Numbered from the stretch's first letter, positions 1-7,033 are shown. The stretch is DNA of 26,288 bases from CALHVR01 sp963528625 (GCA_963528625.1 CAURVQ010000021.1:1-26288); one strand, 5' to 3'. Notes: generated by a model from the letters alone, not told the origin. A program made the numbers and translations.

Positions 1-16
1 TCAATAGACAAATAGC

Positions 17-45
17 ATTCTAACATATCTCTTTTTCTTTGTCAA
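17..45 (-). promoter_or_regulatory. Strong promoter reading out of the left edge
   Basis: On the minus strand a perfect -35 TTGACA (40-45) is followed by a 17-bp spacer and -10 TAGAAT (17-22) preceded by TG, making an extended -10. A-rich tracts upstream resemble an UP element. Transcription would start near position 10 and run out of the window. The rpsO terminator lies just upstream, so this begins a new unit. Its strength suggests a stable RNA or a highly expressed gene, but the target cannot be seen. Confidence 0.8.
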
Positions 46-137
46 CTACTTTTTTGATTTTTTTTATATTTTTTTACAAGAATTTATTTAATTATTATTT
101 TTTATCAAATTCATTAATAGTATTTTTATATTTTTTT

Positions 138-171
138 AAAAAAAGAGCATATGTAACTTAACACATGCTCT
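138..171 (-). terminator. Rho-independent terminator after rpsO
   Basis: On the minus strand an 11-bp stem (161-171 with 144-154, one G-U pair) closes a 6-nt loop and is followed by about six U (143-138). It lies directly downstream of the rpsO stop and ends the leftward unit. Confidence 0.88.
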
Positions 172-182
172 AATATATAAAA

Positions 183-446
183 TTATTTTCTAATTCCTAA
201 TTTTTCAATTAAACTTCTGTATTCATCAATATTTCTATTTTTTACATAGTTTAATAATCTTCTTCTTTTACCAACTAATTTTAGTAATCCTGCTCTTGAA
301 TGAACATCTTTAAAATGGAATTTTAAATGTTCTGTCAAATGATTAATTCTTTCTGTTAATAATGCTATTTGTACTTCTGCTGATCCAGTATCTTGTGCAT
401 TTTTTCCAAATGCTTCAATAATTTCTTTTTTTGATTTCATTGCCAT
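183..446 (-). CDS. rpsO: 30S ribosomal protein S15
   Basis: This is the primary 16S rRNA-binding protein of the small-subunit platform, which contacts the central-domain three-way junction. The 87-residue product has normal S15 length. It contains the family core DTGSAEVQIALLTERI, the LTEHLKFHFKDVHSRAGLL segment with the rRNA-contacting His/Asp/Ser residues, and the basic GKRRRLLNYVK helix. The start ATG at 446 is preceded by AGGAGG at 8-nt spacing; a second in-frame ATG two codons later is less well placed. The gene has its own promoter, whose -35 abuts the stop of the upstream thioredoxin gene, and a terminator behind it. S15 commonly represses its own mRNA, and a leader hairpin here would be a candidate site. 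Identification is secure. Confidence 0.98.
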   Translation of the reverse strand: MAMKSKKEIIEAFGKNAQDTGSAEVQIALLTERINHLTEHLKFHFKDVHSRAGLLKLVGKRRRLLNYVKNRNIDEYRSLIEKLGIRK

Positions 447-481
447 TATTTTTTCCTCCTAGTATTTATTATTTAAACCAA

Positions 482-505
482 GAATATAGAGGCAAACCTA
501 TATTC
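482..505 (-). promoter_or_regulatory. Hairpin in the rpsO 5' leader
   Basis: GAATATAG (482-489) and CTATATTC (498-505) form a perfect 8-bp stem in the predicted rpsO transcript, with an additional G-C pair possible across a bulged U. It lies between the predicted transcription start (about 518) and the Shine-Dalgarno sequence. rpsO mRNAs in several bacteria are repressed by S15 binding to leader structures; that this hairpin is such a site is inference. Confidence 0.45.
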
Positions 506-524
506 ATAGTATAAATTCCTTAGT

Positions 525-553
525 ATAATAACATATTTTTTTATTTTTTGCAA
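525..553 (-). promoter_or_regulatory. rpsO promoter
   Basis: Minus-strand -35 TTGCAA (548-553), 17-bp spacer and -10 TATTAT (525-530) preceded by TG (extended -10). The -35 touches the stop codon of the upstream thioredoxin-like gene, so rpsO can be transcribed independently of the metG-side genes. Confidence 0.65.
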
Positions 554-1045
554 CTATTTTATAAACTCTGTTTCCAATTTCTCTAAATCAACAGGTAATT
601 CTAAAACTTTTGTAACTTTTCCATCATCAATTCTTACATTAAATGGAAATCCTTGAACTCCAAATCCTCTTAAAATCTTTCCATCTTCATCATAGTAAGT
701 TGGATATGTATAACCATTATCTTCTATATATTTTTTACTTTTTTCTAAATCTGTATTTACATTTGAATAAACAACAACTACATTAACTTTGTCTTTATAC
801 TTATTATAAAATTCTTCAATATATGGTGCTTCAGCTTTACAATGTGGACACCATTCTGCTGCTACTATAAATAATGTAGGTTTCCCATTTTTAAAAATTT
901 TATCACTTTTCACAATTTTACCATCAAATTTTTTCAATTCAATCGTTGGAACTTCTCCATTATTTTCTACATCAACATAAAACTCTTTCCCACAGCTTAC
1001 TACAAAAACTAATAACATTGTAATAAATAAAAATATTTTTTTCAT
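554..1045 (-). CDS. TlpA/ResA-like thioredoxin-fold lipoprotein
   Basis: This is probably an envelope-tethered thiol-disulfide oxidoreductase. The N-terminus has a lysine-rich start, a hydrophobic stretch and lipobox VVSC, with lipidated Cys18, indicating diacylglyceryl modification by Lgt and membrane anchoring outside the cytoplasm. The thioredoxin fold carries the redox motif W65-C-P-H-C69 in AEWCPHCKAEAP, and the conserved cis-proline loop is GFPFNVRID (about Pro134). The 163-residue length fits single-domain TlpA/ResA proteins. AGGAGG precedes the ATG. It follows the TPR lipoprotein gene by 31 bp, so the two lipoproteins are probably co-transcribed. The substrate (cytochrome maturation, general disulfide reduction or peroxide defence) cannot be determined from the sequence. 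Confidence 0.88.
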   Translation of the reverse strand: MKKIFLFITMLLVFVVSCGKEFYVDVENNGEVPTIELKKFDGKIVKSDKIFKNGKPTLFIVAAEWCPHCKAEAPYIEEFYNKYKDKVNVVVVYSNVNTDLEKSKKYIEDNGYTYPTYYDEDGKILRGFGVQGFPFNVRIDDGKVTKVLELPVDLEKLETEFIK

Positions 1046-1076
1046 TTTCCTCCTCCAGTAAAATTAAACTACTTTA

Positions 1077-2468
1077 CTATTTTTTATTAATATAATTTTC
1101 AAATTCAGTTTCTAATTGATAACCGTATTCTTTTGCTGCTCTTAAATATATTTTTGCTTTTTTATTATTTTTTTTATTATAATAATAAACACCTAAATTA
1201 TGTAAAGCAGTACTATTAAAACTTGATACTGCCGCTAATAAATTAACATTTTTAACATATTTATCATTTTCATTATAATAAAAACTTAATTCTATCATCG
1301 AGTCTTCATCACCACTTTTTGCTAATTTTTCTAATATTTTTTTAGCCTCTTTATTTGATTTTATTGTTTTTGACTTTTTATCTTTATTTAATTTTTCTAA
1401 AACATCAGCTAATGAATAACCAGCTCTTATCGAACCTAGGTTATACGCTTTTTCATAAATAGCTTTTGCTTTTTGTAAATTATTTTGTTTTTCATAAAAA
1501 CGACCTAAATATAACATAATATCAATATCATTTTCTTTAACTGCTTTTAAGTAATACATTTCAGCTTTGGAATTATCATTTAAGTTTTGATAAACAAAAC
1601 CTCTATATCCATTTATAAGAGAATTATCAACATCCATTTCATCTAAAAGTCTTCCAGCTAATTCATATTTTTTATCACCAACTAAATTATATGCTATTTC
1701 AAAACCACCTAAAAAATAATCGTAATCAAAATAAAGACTATTATATATTCTAATTGCTTCATCTTTTTGATTTTCATTTTCTAACATTTTTGCTTTAACA
1801 TATAATGCTGGGGGATAATTTTCAGGAATATAATCTTTTAAAATTTCATACGCTTTTTCATAATTTGAAAATTTTTCTAAAACAATTTTTCCTAATTCTT
1901 TTTTTTCACTATCCGAAATTGTTTTACTAGAATTTTTTTGATTTAACTGTTCTACTCTTTTATAATCTTTTTTTAAATTTTTTAAATAATTATACGAATA
2001 AGTTGAATATATTTCTCCTTTATTTTTTCCTTTTTCAAAATATTCTTCAGCTTTACTAAATTCTAACTTATCTTGATATATGCTTCCTAATACATAATAC
2101 GCTTTATCTTTACCATTTTTTGCAGATTGTTCAAAAATATCTATTATATTTTTTTCTGAAGTTTCTGTTGTTTGAAGTAAAAGTCCTTTATAAAATTCAG
2201 CATTTCCTTTACTTTTTCCTAAATATTTATCAAAAAATGAAATTCCTTCATTTCCAAAATATATATAAGCTAATTTGTACGCTTCTTCATTTTTAGTTTT
2301 TACAGCTTTATCTAATAACTTAGTAACTGTTTTTTCATCTTTTTGCTCTAATATGGCAATCAGTGCTTTTTCTAAAGAACTATACTCCATATTTTTATTG
2401 CTACACGCCACTACTAATATTAATAACAACGCTATAAGGATATTTTTTTTCATTTTCCTTTTTGTCAC
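1077..2468 (-). CDS. TPR/Sel1-repeat lipoprotein
   Basis: This is a secreted, lipid-anchored repeat protein of about 463 residues. The signal peptide has a basic start, a hydrophobic core and lipobox VVACSN. The rest is a chain of helix-turn-helix TPR/Sel1-like repeats, for example AYYVLGSIYQDKLEFSKAEE, YRGFVYQNLNDNSKAEMYYL, MLYLGRFYEKQNNLQKAKAI and ALHNLGVYYYNKKNNKKAKI. Such arrays scaffold protein contacts, and no catalytic motif is visible. The chosen start is GTG at 2468, with AGAAGG 6 nt upstream. An ATG five codons inside (2453) gives an equally good signal peptide but poorer spacing. It lies 21 bp after metG and 31 bp before the thioredoxin lipoprotein gene. Function is unknown; an envelope assembly or scaffolding role is only a guess. 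Confidence 0.82.
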   Translation of the reverse strand: MTKRKMKKNILIALLLILVVACSNKNMEYSSLEKALIAILEQKDEKTVTKLLDKAVKTKNEEAYKLAYIYFGNEGISFFDKYLGKSKGNAEFYKGLLLQTTETSEKNIIDIFEQSAKNGKDKAYYVLGSIYQDKLEFSKAEEYFEKGKNKGEIYSTYSYNYLKNLKKDYKRVEQLNQKNSSKTISDSEKKELGKIVLEKFSNYEKAYEILKDYIPENYPPALYVKAKMLENENQKDEAIRIYNSLYFDYDYFLGGFEIAYNLVGDKKYELAGRLLDEMDVDNSLINGYRGFVYQNLNDNSKAEMYYLKAVKENDIDIMLYLGRFYEKQNNLQKAKAIYEKAYNLGSIRAGYSLADVLEKLNKDKKSKTIKSNKEAKKILEKLAKSGDEDSMIELSFYYNENDKYVKNVNLLAAVSSFNSTALHNLGVYYYNKKNNKKAKIYLRAAKEYGYQLETEFENYINKK

Positions 2469-2489
2469 CTTTTACCTTCTAATTTTTGC

Positions 2490-4394
2490 TTATTTTATTA
2501 TAGTTCCTATTTTTACCATTTCATCTATCATTATTAATTTAGTTTTTTTCTTTTCTGTAGTTGTAAGCAGCATTCCTTGTGATATCTCTCCCTTTAATGA
2601 TACAGGTTCTAAATTTAAAACAGCCATCACTTTTTTACCTACTAATTCTTGTTCGTTTGGATACCATTTTGCTATTCCTGATATAATTTGTCTTTTTTCA
2701 GTTCCTGTATTTACAATAAATTTTAATAATCTATCTGCTCCATCTATTTTATTAGCTTTCTCAATCTCAACTACATTAATTTTAATTTTGTTAAAATCAT
2801 CAATTGTTATTGGATTTTCTATTTTCAAATCTTCTTTATACTCTACTTTTGATTCATCTTCTGAAAATTCCACTCTTGGAAAAATAGGTTCAGCATTATT
2901 TAATTCAGTTCCTATTGGGTAAACTCCCCATTCTAATATTTCTGATAATTGTAATTTATCAAAATTAATATTTAAACCTAATTGTTTTGTCATTTTTATT
3001 GCTGTAGTTGGCATAAATGGAGAAATCATAACAGAAATCTTATATAATGCCTCAACTAAATTATACATCACTGTTGATAATCTATTTTTACTATTTTCAT
3101 CTTTTGCTAATTTCCAAGGTTCACATTCATCAATATATTTATTCATTCTAGAAATAAATTTCCAAATTTCTTTTAATGCTTCCGAAAATTGATAGTCGTT
3201 CATTTTAATTTCTACATTTTTTACAACTTCAAACCATAAATTTTTAATTTCAATATCAAAAGTATCAATAACTTCATTTAAAATAACTTTAGAATTAAAA
3301 TACTTTTTTTGCATTCCTATCGTTCTATTCAATAAATTTCCTAAATCATTTGCCAAATCAGAATTTATTCTTTGAACCATTGCTTTTTTAGAATAATCTG
3401 CATCTTGACCAAAAGTTGCTTCTCTCATTAAATAATATCTAAAAGGATCTAATCCGTATTTTTTAATTTCTTCCGATGGATTTACAACATTTCCTAGGGA
3501 TTTTGACATTTTTTCACCTTCAACAGTCCACCACCCATGTGCTGCCACTGTATCTGTAATTTTTAACCCTGCAGACATTAACATTGCCGGCCAAATTATA
3601 GCATGAAATCTTAATATATCTTTTCCTATAACATGATTTACCACTCCATTTGTCCACATTTCATCAAATTTTTTAGGGTCAGCTCCATATCCAGCTGCTG
3701 TTATGTAATTTGTTAAAGCATCGAACCAAACATAAATTACATGTCCTTCTTCTAATTCCAGTGGAATTCCCCAATCAAATGTTGTTCTTGAAATTGATAA
3801 GTCTTGTAATCCTTGTTTTATAAATGCAATAACTTCATTTTTTTTACCTTCTGGCTTAATGTAATTAGGATTTTCGTCAATAAATTTTAATAAAGCGTCT
3901 TGATATTTAGATAATCTAAAGAAATAAGACACTTCTTTTACATCTATTACTTCTTTCCCCATATATTTCCCATCAACTAACTGATTTTCTGGTACAAATG
4001 TTTCTTCTGAAACTGAATATTTACCCCAATATTCTCCTTTATATATATCTCCATTCTCATTAACTTTTTTTATTATTTCTCTAACACTTTTTATATGTCT
4101 TTCTTGTGTTGTTCTCATAAAATCTGTATTAGAAATTCCTAATTCTTTCCATAAATTTATAAAATTTAAAGACATTTTATCTACCCATTTTTGTGGTGTA
4201 TATCCATTTTTTTCAGCTGCTTCTTGAATTTTTTGACCATGCTCGTCAACTCCAGTTAAAAATTTAACATCATAACCTGTTAATCTTTTATATCTAGCTA
4301 CTACATCACAAATAATCGTTGTATAAGCTGTTCCAACATGAGGCATTGCATTTGGATAGTAAATTGGTGTCGTTATGTAAAATGATTTTGACAT
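2490..4394 (-). CDS. metG: Methionyl-tRNA synthetase
   Basis: This enzyme charges tRNA-Met (initiator and elongator) with methionine using ATP. It is a class I synthetase of 634 residues. The catalytic Rossmann domain begins FYITTPIYYPNAMPHVGTAY, where HVGT is the HIGH-class motif, and the KMSKSLGNVVNP loop lies near residue 300. An anticodon-binding helical domain follows. From about residue 530 there is an appended OB-fold Trbp111/EMAP-II-like tRNA-binding domain (INVVEIEKANKIDGADRLLK). The zinc-knuckle cysteines of some MetRS are absent (GKYSVSEETF), as in other Cys-less bacterial MetRS. The start is fixed by the conserved N-terminus, but no Shine-Dalgarno sequence is within normal range; see the leader hairpin at 4395-4429. 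The gene lies downstream of a TetR regulator and upstream of two lipoprotein genes. Confidence 0.97.
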   Translation of the reverse strand: MSKSFYITTPIYYPNAMPHVGTAYTTIICDVVARYKRLTGYDVKFLTGVDEHGQKIQEAAEKNGYTPQKWVDKMSLNFINLWKELGISNTDFMRTTQERHIKSVREIIKKVNENGDIYKGEYWGKYSVSEETFVPENQLVDGKYMGKEVIDVKEVSYFFRLSKYQDALLKFIDENPNYIKPEGKKNEVIAFIKQGLQDLSISRTTFDWGIPLELEEGHVIYVWFDALTNYITAAGYGADPKKFDEMWTNGVVNHVIGKDILRFHAIIWPAMLMSAGLKITDTVAAHGWWTVEGEKMSKSLGNVVNPSEEIKKYGLDPFRYYLMREATFGQDADYSKKAMVQRINSDLANDLGNLLNRTIGMQKKYFNSKVILNEVIDTFDIEIKNLWFEVVKNVEIKMNDYQFSEALKEIWKFISRMNKYIDECEPWKLAKDENSKNRLSTVMYNLVEALYKISVMISPFMPTTAIKMTKQLGLNINFDKLQLSEILEWGVYPIGTELNNAEPIFPRVEFSEDESKVEYKEDLKIENPITIDDFNKIKINVVEIEKANKIDGADRLLKFIVNTGTEKRQIISGIAKWYPNEQELVGKKVMAVLNLEPVSLKGEISQGMLLTTTEKKKTKLIMIDEMVKIGTIIK

Positions 4395-4429
4395 TATTTT
4401 TTATGATTTTAATAAAATCATATCCTCCC
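4395..4429 (-). promoter_or_regulatory. metG ribosome site split by a hairpin
   Basis: The only Shine-Dalgarno sequence for metG is GGGAGG (4424-4429), 29 nt before the AUG. Between them is a perfect 9-bp hairpin: TATGATTTT (4402-4410) pairs with AAAATCATA (4414-4422) around a 3-nt loop. Folded, it leaves 1 nt plus 7 nt, an effective spacing of 8. A 6-codon reading frame beginning with the AUG inside the stem ends at 4401, but it sits only 2 nt from the Shine-Dalgarno sequence. Confidence 0.65.
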
Positions 4430-4431
4430 TT

Positions 4432-4450
4432 CATATAAATATTTTATATG
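4432..4450. promoter_or_regulatory. 19-bp palindrome upstream of metG
   Basis: CATATAAA and TTTATATG form perfect 8-bp arms around 3 bp, just upstream of the metG Shine-Dalgarno sequence and 17 bp after the tetR stop. As DNA it has the size of a TetR-family operator. As RNA it is a second hairpin flanking the ribosome site. It also overlaps a weak TATAAA-like -10. Which role applies cannot be decided here. Confidence 0.4.
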
Positions 4451-4466
4451 TTATTTTTATAGTTTT

Positions 4467-5057
4467 TTAACTTTTTTCTTTATGTTTCATCGACATTTCT
4501 TTTAAACTATGTACTTCTTTAAAATAATCAGAAATATCATTTATTTTTTCTTCTATAACTTCATTTGTTTCTTTTTCAGGATTTGTTGAAACAAATACTA
4601 AAGTTGCATATCCAAATAGATGTACCCATAACCTCTCTATGCCATCTTTAGCTTGTGTAAATGAAAGATTTGGAAAACTTTTTAACACAATCTCTTCCTT
4701 TAATAAAACTTGCATTGTTTTATTAAATAAATCGCTAAATCCTTCTGCTGCATCCAAAAAAATTGCTCTAAATAATTCTTTTTCATCTCTAGCAAACTTT
4801 ATAAATCCCATTGCTGCATCAAATATTTCTCTTCCTGTATAATCACGGTATAAATATTCATTTAATTTTTCTTCAGCCATCTCAATTACTTCTTTTTTTA
4901 ATTCATCAATTGTTGAAAAATTAGCATAAATTGGTGCTGTTGATCCTTTAAATTTATCCGCAATCTTTCTAGCGCTTATATGTTTTATACCATTTTGTTT
5001 CATTACATCGTAAGCTGCATTAAGTATATCACTTTTAGTAAATTTTATTTTTGGCAT
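4467..5057 (-). CDS. TetR/AcrR-family transcriptional regulator
   Basis: This is a one-component repressor of about 196 residues. Residues 8-55 form the DNA-binding domain (ILNAAYDVMKQNGIKHISAR, then the recognition helix in GSTAPIYANFSTIDELKKEV), which is typical of TetR. The remaining all-helical part is the ligand and dimer domain, which is too variable to suggest an effector. I chose the ATG at 5057 (MPKIKFTK) because GGAG lies 11 nt upstream; a GTG three codons earlier is only 2 nt from that sequence. The gene sits between folA and metG on the same strand. A 19-bp palindrome just downstream (4432-4450) is a possible operator, which would imply control of metG and the lipoprotein genes; this is speculative. 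The family assignment is firm, the target unknown. Confidence 0.9.
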   Translation of the reverse strand: MPKIKFTKSDILNAAYDVMKQNGIKHISARKIADKFKGSTAPIYANFSTIDELKKEVIEMAEEKLNEYLYRDYTGREIFDAAMGFIKFARDEKELFRAIFLDAAEGFSDLFNKTMQVLLKEEIVLKSFPNLSFTQAKDGIERLWVHLFGYATLVFVSTNPEKETNEVIEEKINDISDYFKEVHSLKEMSMKHKEKS

Positions 5058-5092
5058 TTTTTTCACTACTCCACTTCTTTCACATTGTTGTT

Positions 5093-5572
5093 TTATAAAT
5101 ACTTTTTAAAAATACAAAATTCCCAATTTTTATGTTTTTCACTTTTTTCTAAAATCCAGTCATCATAATTTATTTTTGGAAAATAAGCATCTGCTTCTTT
5201 TGATTCAAAATCAATAAAACTAATATATAATTTTGTTATCATGTTTTTATCAAGCATTTCTTTATAAATTTGTTCCCCACCGAGTATAAAAATTTCTTCT
5301 TTAGAATTTCCATATTCGCTTAATAGTGTTTCTAAGTCATTATAAATTCTAATTTCATTGTCCAAAGTGTAATCACTATTTCTTGTTAAAATAATATTCT
5401 CTCTCTTCGGTAGTGGTCTCCCAATACCTTCAAAAGTTTTTCTCCCCATTACAACTTTTTTATTTAAAGTTATTTTTTTAAAATTTTTTAAATCTTCGGG
5501 AATATGCCATAATAATTTATTATTTTTCCCTATTTCATTATTTTTCCCTACTGCTACAATAATACTGAACAT
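5093..5572 (-). CDS. folA: Dihydrofolate reductase
   Basis: This enzyme reduces 7,8-dihydrofolate to tetrahydrofolate with NADPH, recycling the dihydrofolate that ThyA produces. The 159-residue length is standard. Visible features are the N-terminal SIIVAVGKNNEIGKNNKLLW strand and Met20-type loop, HIPEDLKNFKKIT with the substrate-binding acidic residue, the NADPH site VVMGRKTFEGIGRPLPKREN, and IFILGGEQIYKE (the conserved GG cofactor loop). The ATG at 5572 has GAGG 8 nt upstream. It follows thyA by 14 bp, the classical thyA-folA pair, so the two are almost certainly co-transcribed. Confidence 0.96.
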   Translation of the reverse strand: MFSIIVAVGKNNEIGKNNKLLWHIPEDLKNFKKITLNKKVVMGRKTFEGIGRPLPKRENIILTRNSDYTLDNEIRIYNDLETLLSEYGNSKEEIFILGGEQIYKEMLDKNMITKLYISFIDFESKEADAYFPKINYDDWILEKSEKHKNWEFCIFKKYL

Positions 5573-5586
5573 TTATATCGCCTCTT

Positions 5587-6456
5587 CTAAACTGCAACTT
5601 CAAATTTAATTAATGGATGGCTCTCATATTCTTCTAATTTTATATCATCAAATGTTAACTCATTAAATGGTTTATCAGCAATAAAAATCTTTGATAATTT
5701 TAAAGGTTTTCTCTTTAATTGTTCTTTAAGACCTTCTATATGATTTTCATAAATATGAGCATCAATAATCGTATGTGAAAACTCCCCAACTTCATATCCA
5801 CATTCTTTTGCAATCATCATTGTCAATAATGAATAACAAGCTAAATTAAATGGGATTCCTAATGCAATATCACCACTTCTTTGAGTTAAATGACAATTAA
5901 GTTTATTACCTAAAACATTAAATGCAAATGTATAATGACAAGGAGGTAATTTACTTATTGATGCATTCCCTGGATTCCAAGCTAAAACAATCATCCTTCG
6001 TCCATTTTTATGATTTGGATTTGTTTTCATTTCTTTTAATGTGTCAATAACATATTGAATTTGATCAAAAACTAATTGTCCGTTCGCTTCTCTTGTTGTC
6101 CATTTATTATTTTCATCAACAAATACTTCACCATCTAAACTAATTTCAGGTACTGGATATCTTCTCCAAAATCTTCCATAAGCTGTTTCTAATTTTCCTT
6201 CTTCATCAGCCCAAGCGTCCCAAATTTTAGTTTTTTCTCTCAATTTTTTTATATGTTCCTCCCCTGATAAATACCAGAAAAGTTCATGTAACATAGAATT
6301 AAAATACATTTTTTTCGTCGTCAATAAAGGATAACCTTCACTTAAATTTACTTTATACGAATAAGCGAATGTTGAAATTGTATCAACTCCTGTTCTATTT
6401 ACTTTTCTAACACCATTGTCTAAAACATACTTAACTAAATCTAAATAAACTTTCAT
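5587..6456 (-). CDS. thyA: Thymidylate synthase
   Basis: This enzyme converts dUMP to dTMP using methylene-tetrahydrofolate as carbon donor and reductant, releasing dihydrofolate for FolA. The 289-residue protein has the phosphate-binding RKVNRTGVDT loop, FWYLSGEEHI, WDAWADEEGKLETAYGRFWR, the nucleophile Cys173 in KLPPCHYTF, LTQRSGDIALGIPFNLACYS for dUMP binding, and the conserved C-terminal IKFEVAV tail. The N-terminus MKVYLDLVKYVLDNG matches the family and fixes the start at 6456. However, the bases just before this ATG (TTTAAAAAT) contain no Shine-Dalgarno sequence. A very strong one (AAAGGAGGG) lies beyond a long hairpin, described separately. trmL is upstream. Confidence 0.97.
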   Translation of the reverse strand: MKVYLDLVKYVLDNGVRKVNRTGVDTISTFAYSYKVNLSEGYPLLTTKKMYFNSMLHELFWYLSGEEHIKKLREKTKIWDAWADEEGKLETAYGRFWRRYPVPEISLDGEVFVDENNKWTTREANGQLVFDQIQYVIDTLKEMKTNPNHKNGRRMIVLAWNPGNASISKLPPCHYTFAFNVLGNKLNCHLTQRSGDIALGIPFNLACYSLLTMMIAKECGYEVGEFSHTIIDAHIYENHIEGLKEQLKRKPLKLSKIFIADKPFNELTFDDIKLEEYESHPLIKFEVAV

Positions 6457-6540
6457 ATTTTTAAATAATGGCTTTAGAAAAACTACTATTCGCTTTTATG
6501 TCAATAATAATCTCTTTTAAAGCCACTATTTCCCTCCTTT
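6457..6540 (-). promoter_or_regulatory. thyA leader: Shine-Dalgarno and long hairpin
   Basis: Minus-strand AAAGGAGGG (6532-6540) is followed at once by a 69-nt hairpin (6531-6463), then AAAAAU and the thyA AUG. The outer stem is 14 bp (6518-6531 with 6463-6476). Its single non-Watson-Crick pair is G-U in the leftward RNA and would be A-C on the other strand. After a mismatch the stem continues with about 4 more pairs, a bulge, and a 9-bp helix (6503-6511 with 6482-6490) containing G-U pairs, closing a 12-nt loop (6491-6502). Folded, it brings the Shine-Dalgarno sequence to about 6 nt from the AUG. Confidence 0.7.
6461..6526 (-). CDS. Possible 21-codon thyA leader peptide
   Basis: A GTG 5 nt after the AAAGGAGGG sequence opens a 21-codon frame, (M)ALKEIIIDIKANSS..., which stops 4 nt before the thyA AUG. 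It could act by translational coupling, delivering ribosomes to thyA, which has no near Shine-Dalgarno sequence. The same bases form the long hairpin, so the frame may be incidental. I recognise no homologue and see no attenuator-type codon run. The two readings are alternatives. Confidence 0.3.
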   Translation of the reverse strand: MALKEIIIDIKANSSFSKAII

Positions 6541-6553
6541 CAATATTATTTTA

Positions 6554-7015
6554 TTAAAATTCAAAATTTAATTGTCTCCAAGCTTCATATATTATAATTG
6601 CCGCTGAATTAGAAAGATTTAACGATCTTCCCATTGGTAACATTGGAATAGTAATATTTGTTTCCAAAAAAGATTCCCGTATTTCAGTCGGAATACCTTT
6701 TGATTCTGGTCCAAACATTATAAAATCATCTCTTGTATATTTTACATCTGTATATTTTTGTTGTGTTTTAGTTGTTGCCATATAAATTTTACTATCTGTT
6801 CCTTTAATATTTTTTTCATAAAATTCATGAAAATTTTCCCATACATAAAGGTCTAATTTTTCCCAATAATCAAGTCCAGCTCTTTGAATTTTTTTGTCAT
6901 CAAGTTCAAAACCAAGTGGTTTAATCAAATGTAACTTTGTGTTTGTTAAAACACAAGTTCTTCCAATATTTCCAGTATTTACATGTATTTCAGGATTTAG
7001 TAAAACTATGTTCAT
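6554..7015 (-). CDS. trmL: tRNA (cytidine/uridine-34-2'-O)-methyltransferase, TrmL type
   Basis: This is a SPOUT-class methyltransferase that uses S-adenosylmethionine and a trefoil-knot fold. TrmL orthologues methylate the wobble ribose of tRNA-Leu isoacceptors. The 153-residue minimal length, with no appended RNA-binding domain, matches TrmL. Motif 1 is NIVLLNPEIHVNTGNIGRTC, with the conserved Asn/Arg. The knot motifs are FIMFGPESKGIP and IPMLPMGRSLNLSNSAAIII. The ATG at 7015 has GGAGG 8 nt upstream. It starts 18 bp after ruvC and is followed by the thyA leader. Substrate specificity is assigned by family, not from visible residues. Confidence 0.92.
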   Translation of the reverse strand: MNIVLLNPEIHVNTGNIGRTCVLTNTKLHLIKPLGFELDDKKIQRAGLDYWEKLDLYVWENFHEFYEKNIKGTDSKIYMATTKTQQKYTDVKYTRDDFIMFGPESKGIPTEIRESFLETNITIPMLPMGRSLNLSNSAAIIIYEAWRQLNFEF

Positions 7016-7033
7016 ACCGATTTCCTCCGTAAT

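Noticed and set aside
2275..2922. 215-codon rightward open frame antisense to metG and the TPR lipoprotein gene
   Set aside because: It lies opposite two well-supported genes; its Ser/Phe/Ile-rich product is a typical antisense shadow.
3900..4050. MetRS lacking zinc-knuckle cysteines as a possible defect
   Set aside because: Cys-less versions of this insertion occur in other bacterial MetRS; catalytic motifs are intact.
4401..4421. 6-codon leader peptide (MILLKS) before metG
   Set aside because: Its AUG is only 2 nt from the Shine-Dalgarno sequence and sits inside the hairpin stem. The split ribosome site explains the arrangement better, though coupling is not excluded.
6457..6540. thyA leader as a tetrahydrofolate riboswitch
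   Set aside because: The conserved core bases and multi-helix layout of known THF aptamers are not present; it is one long hairpin.
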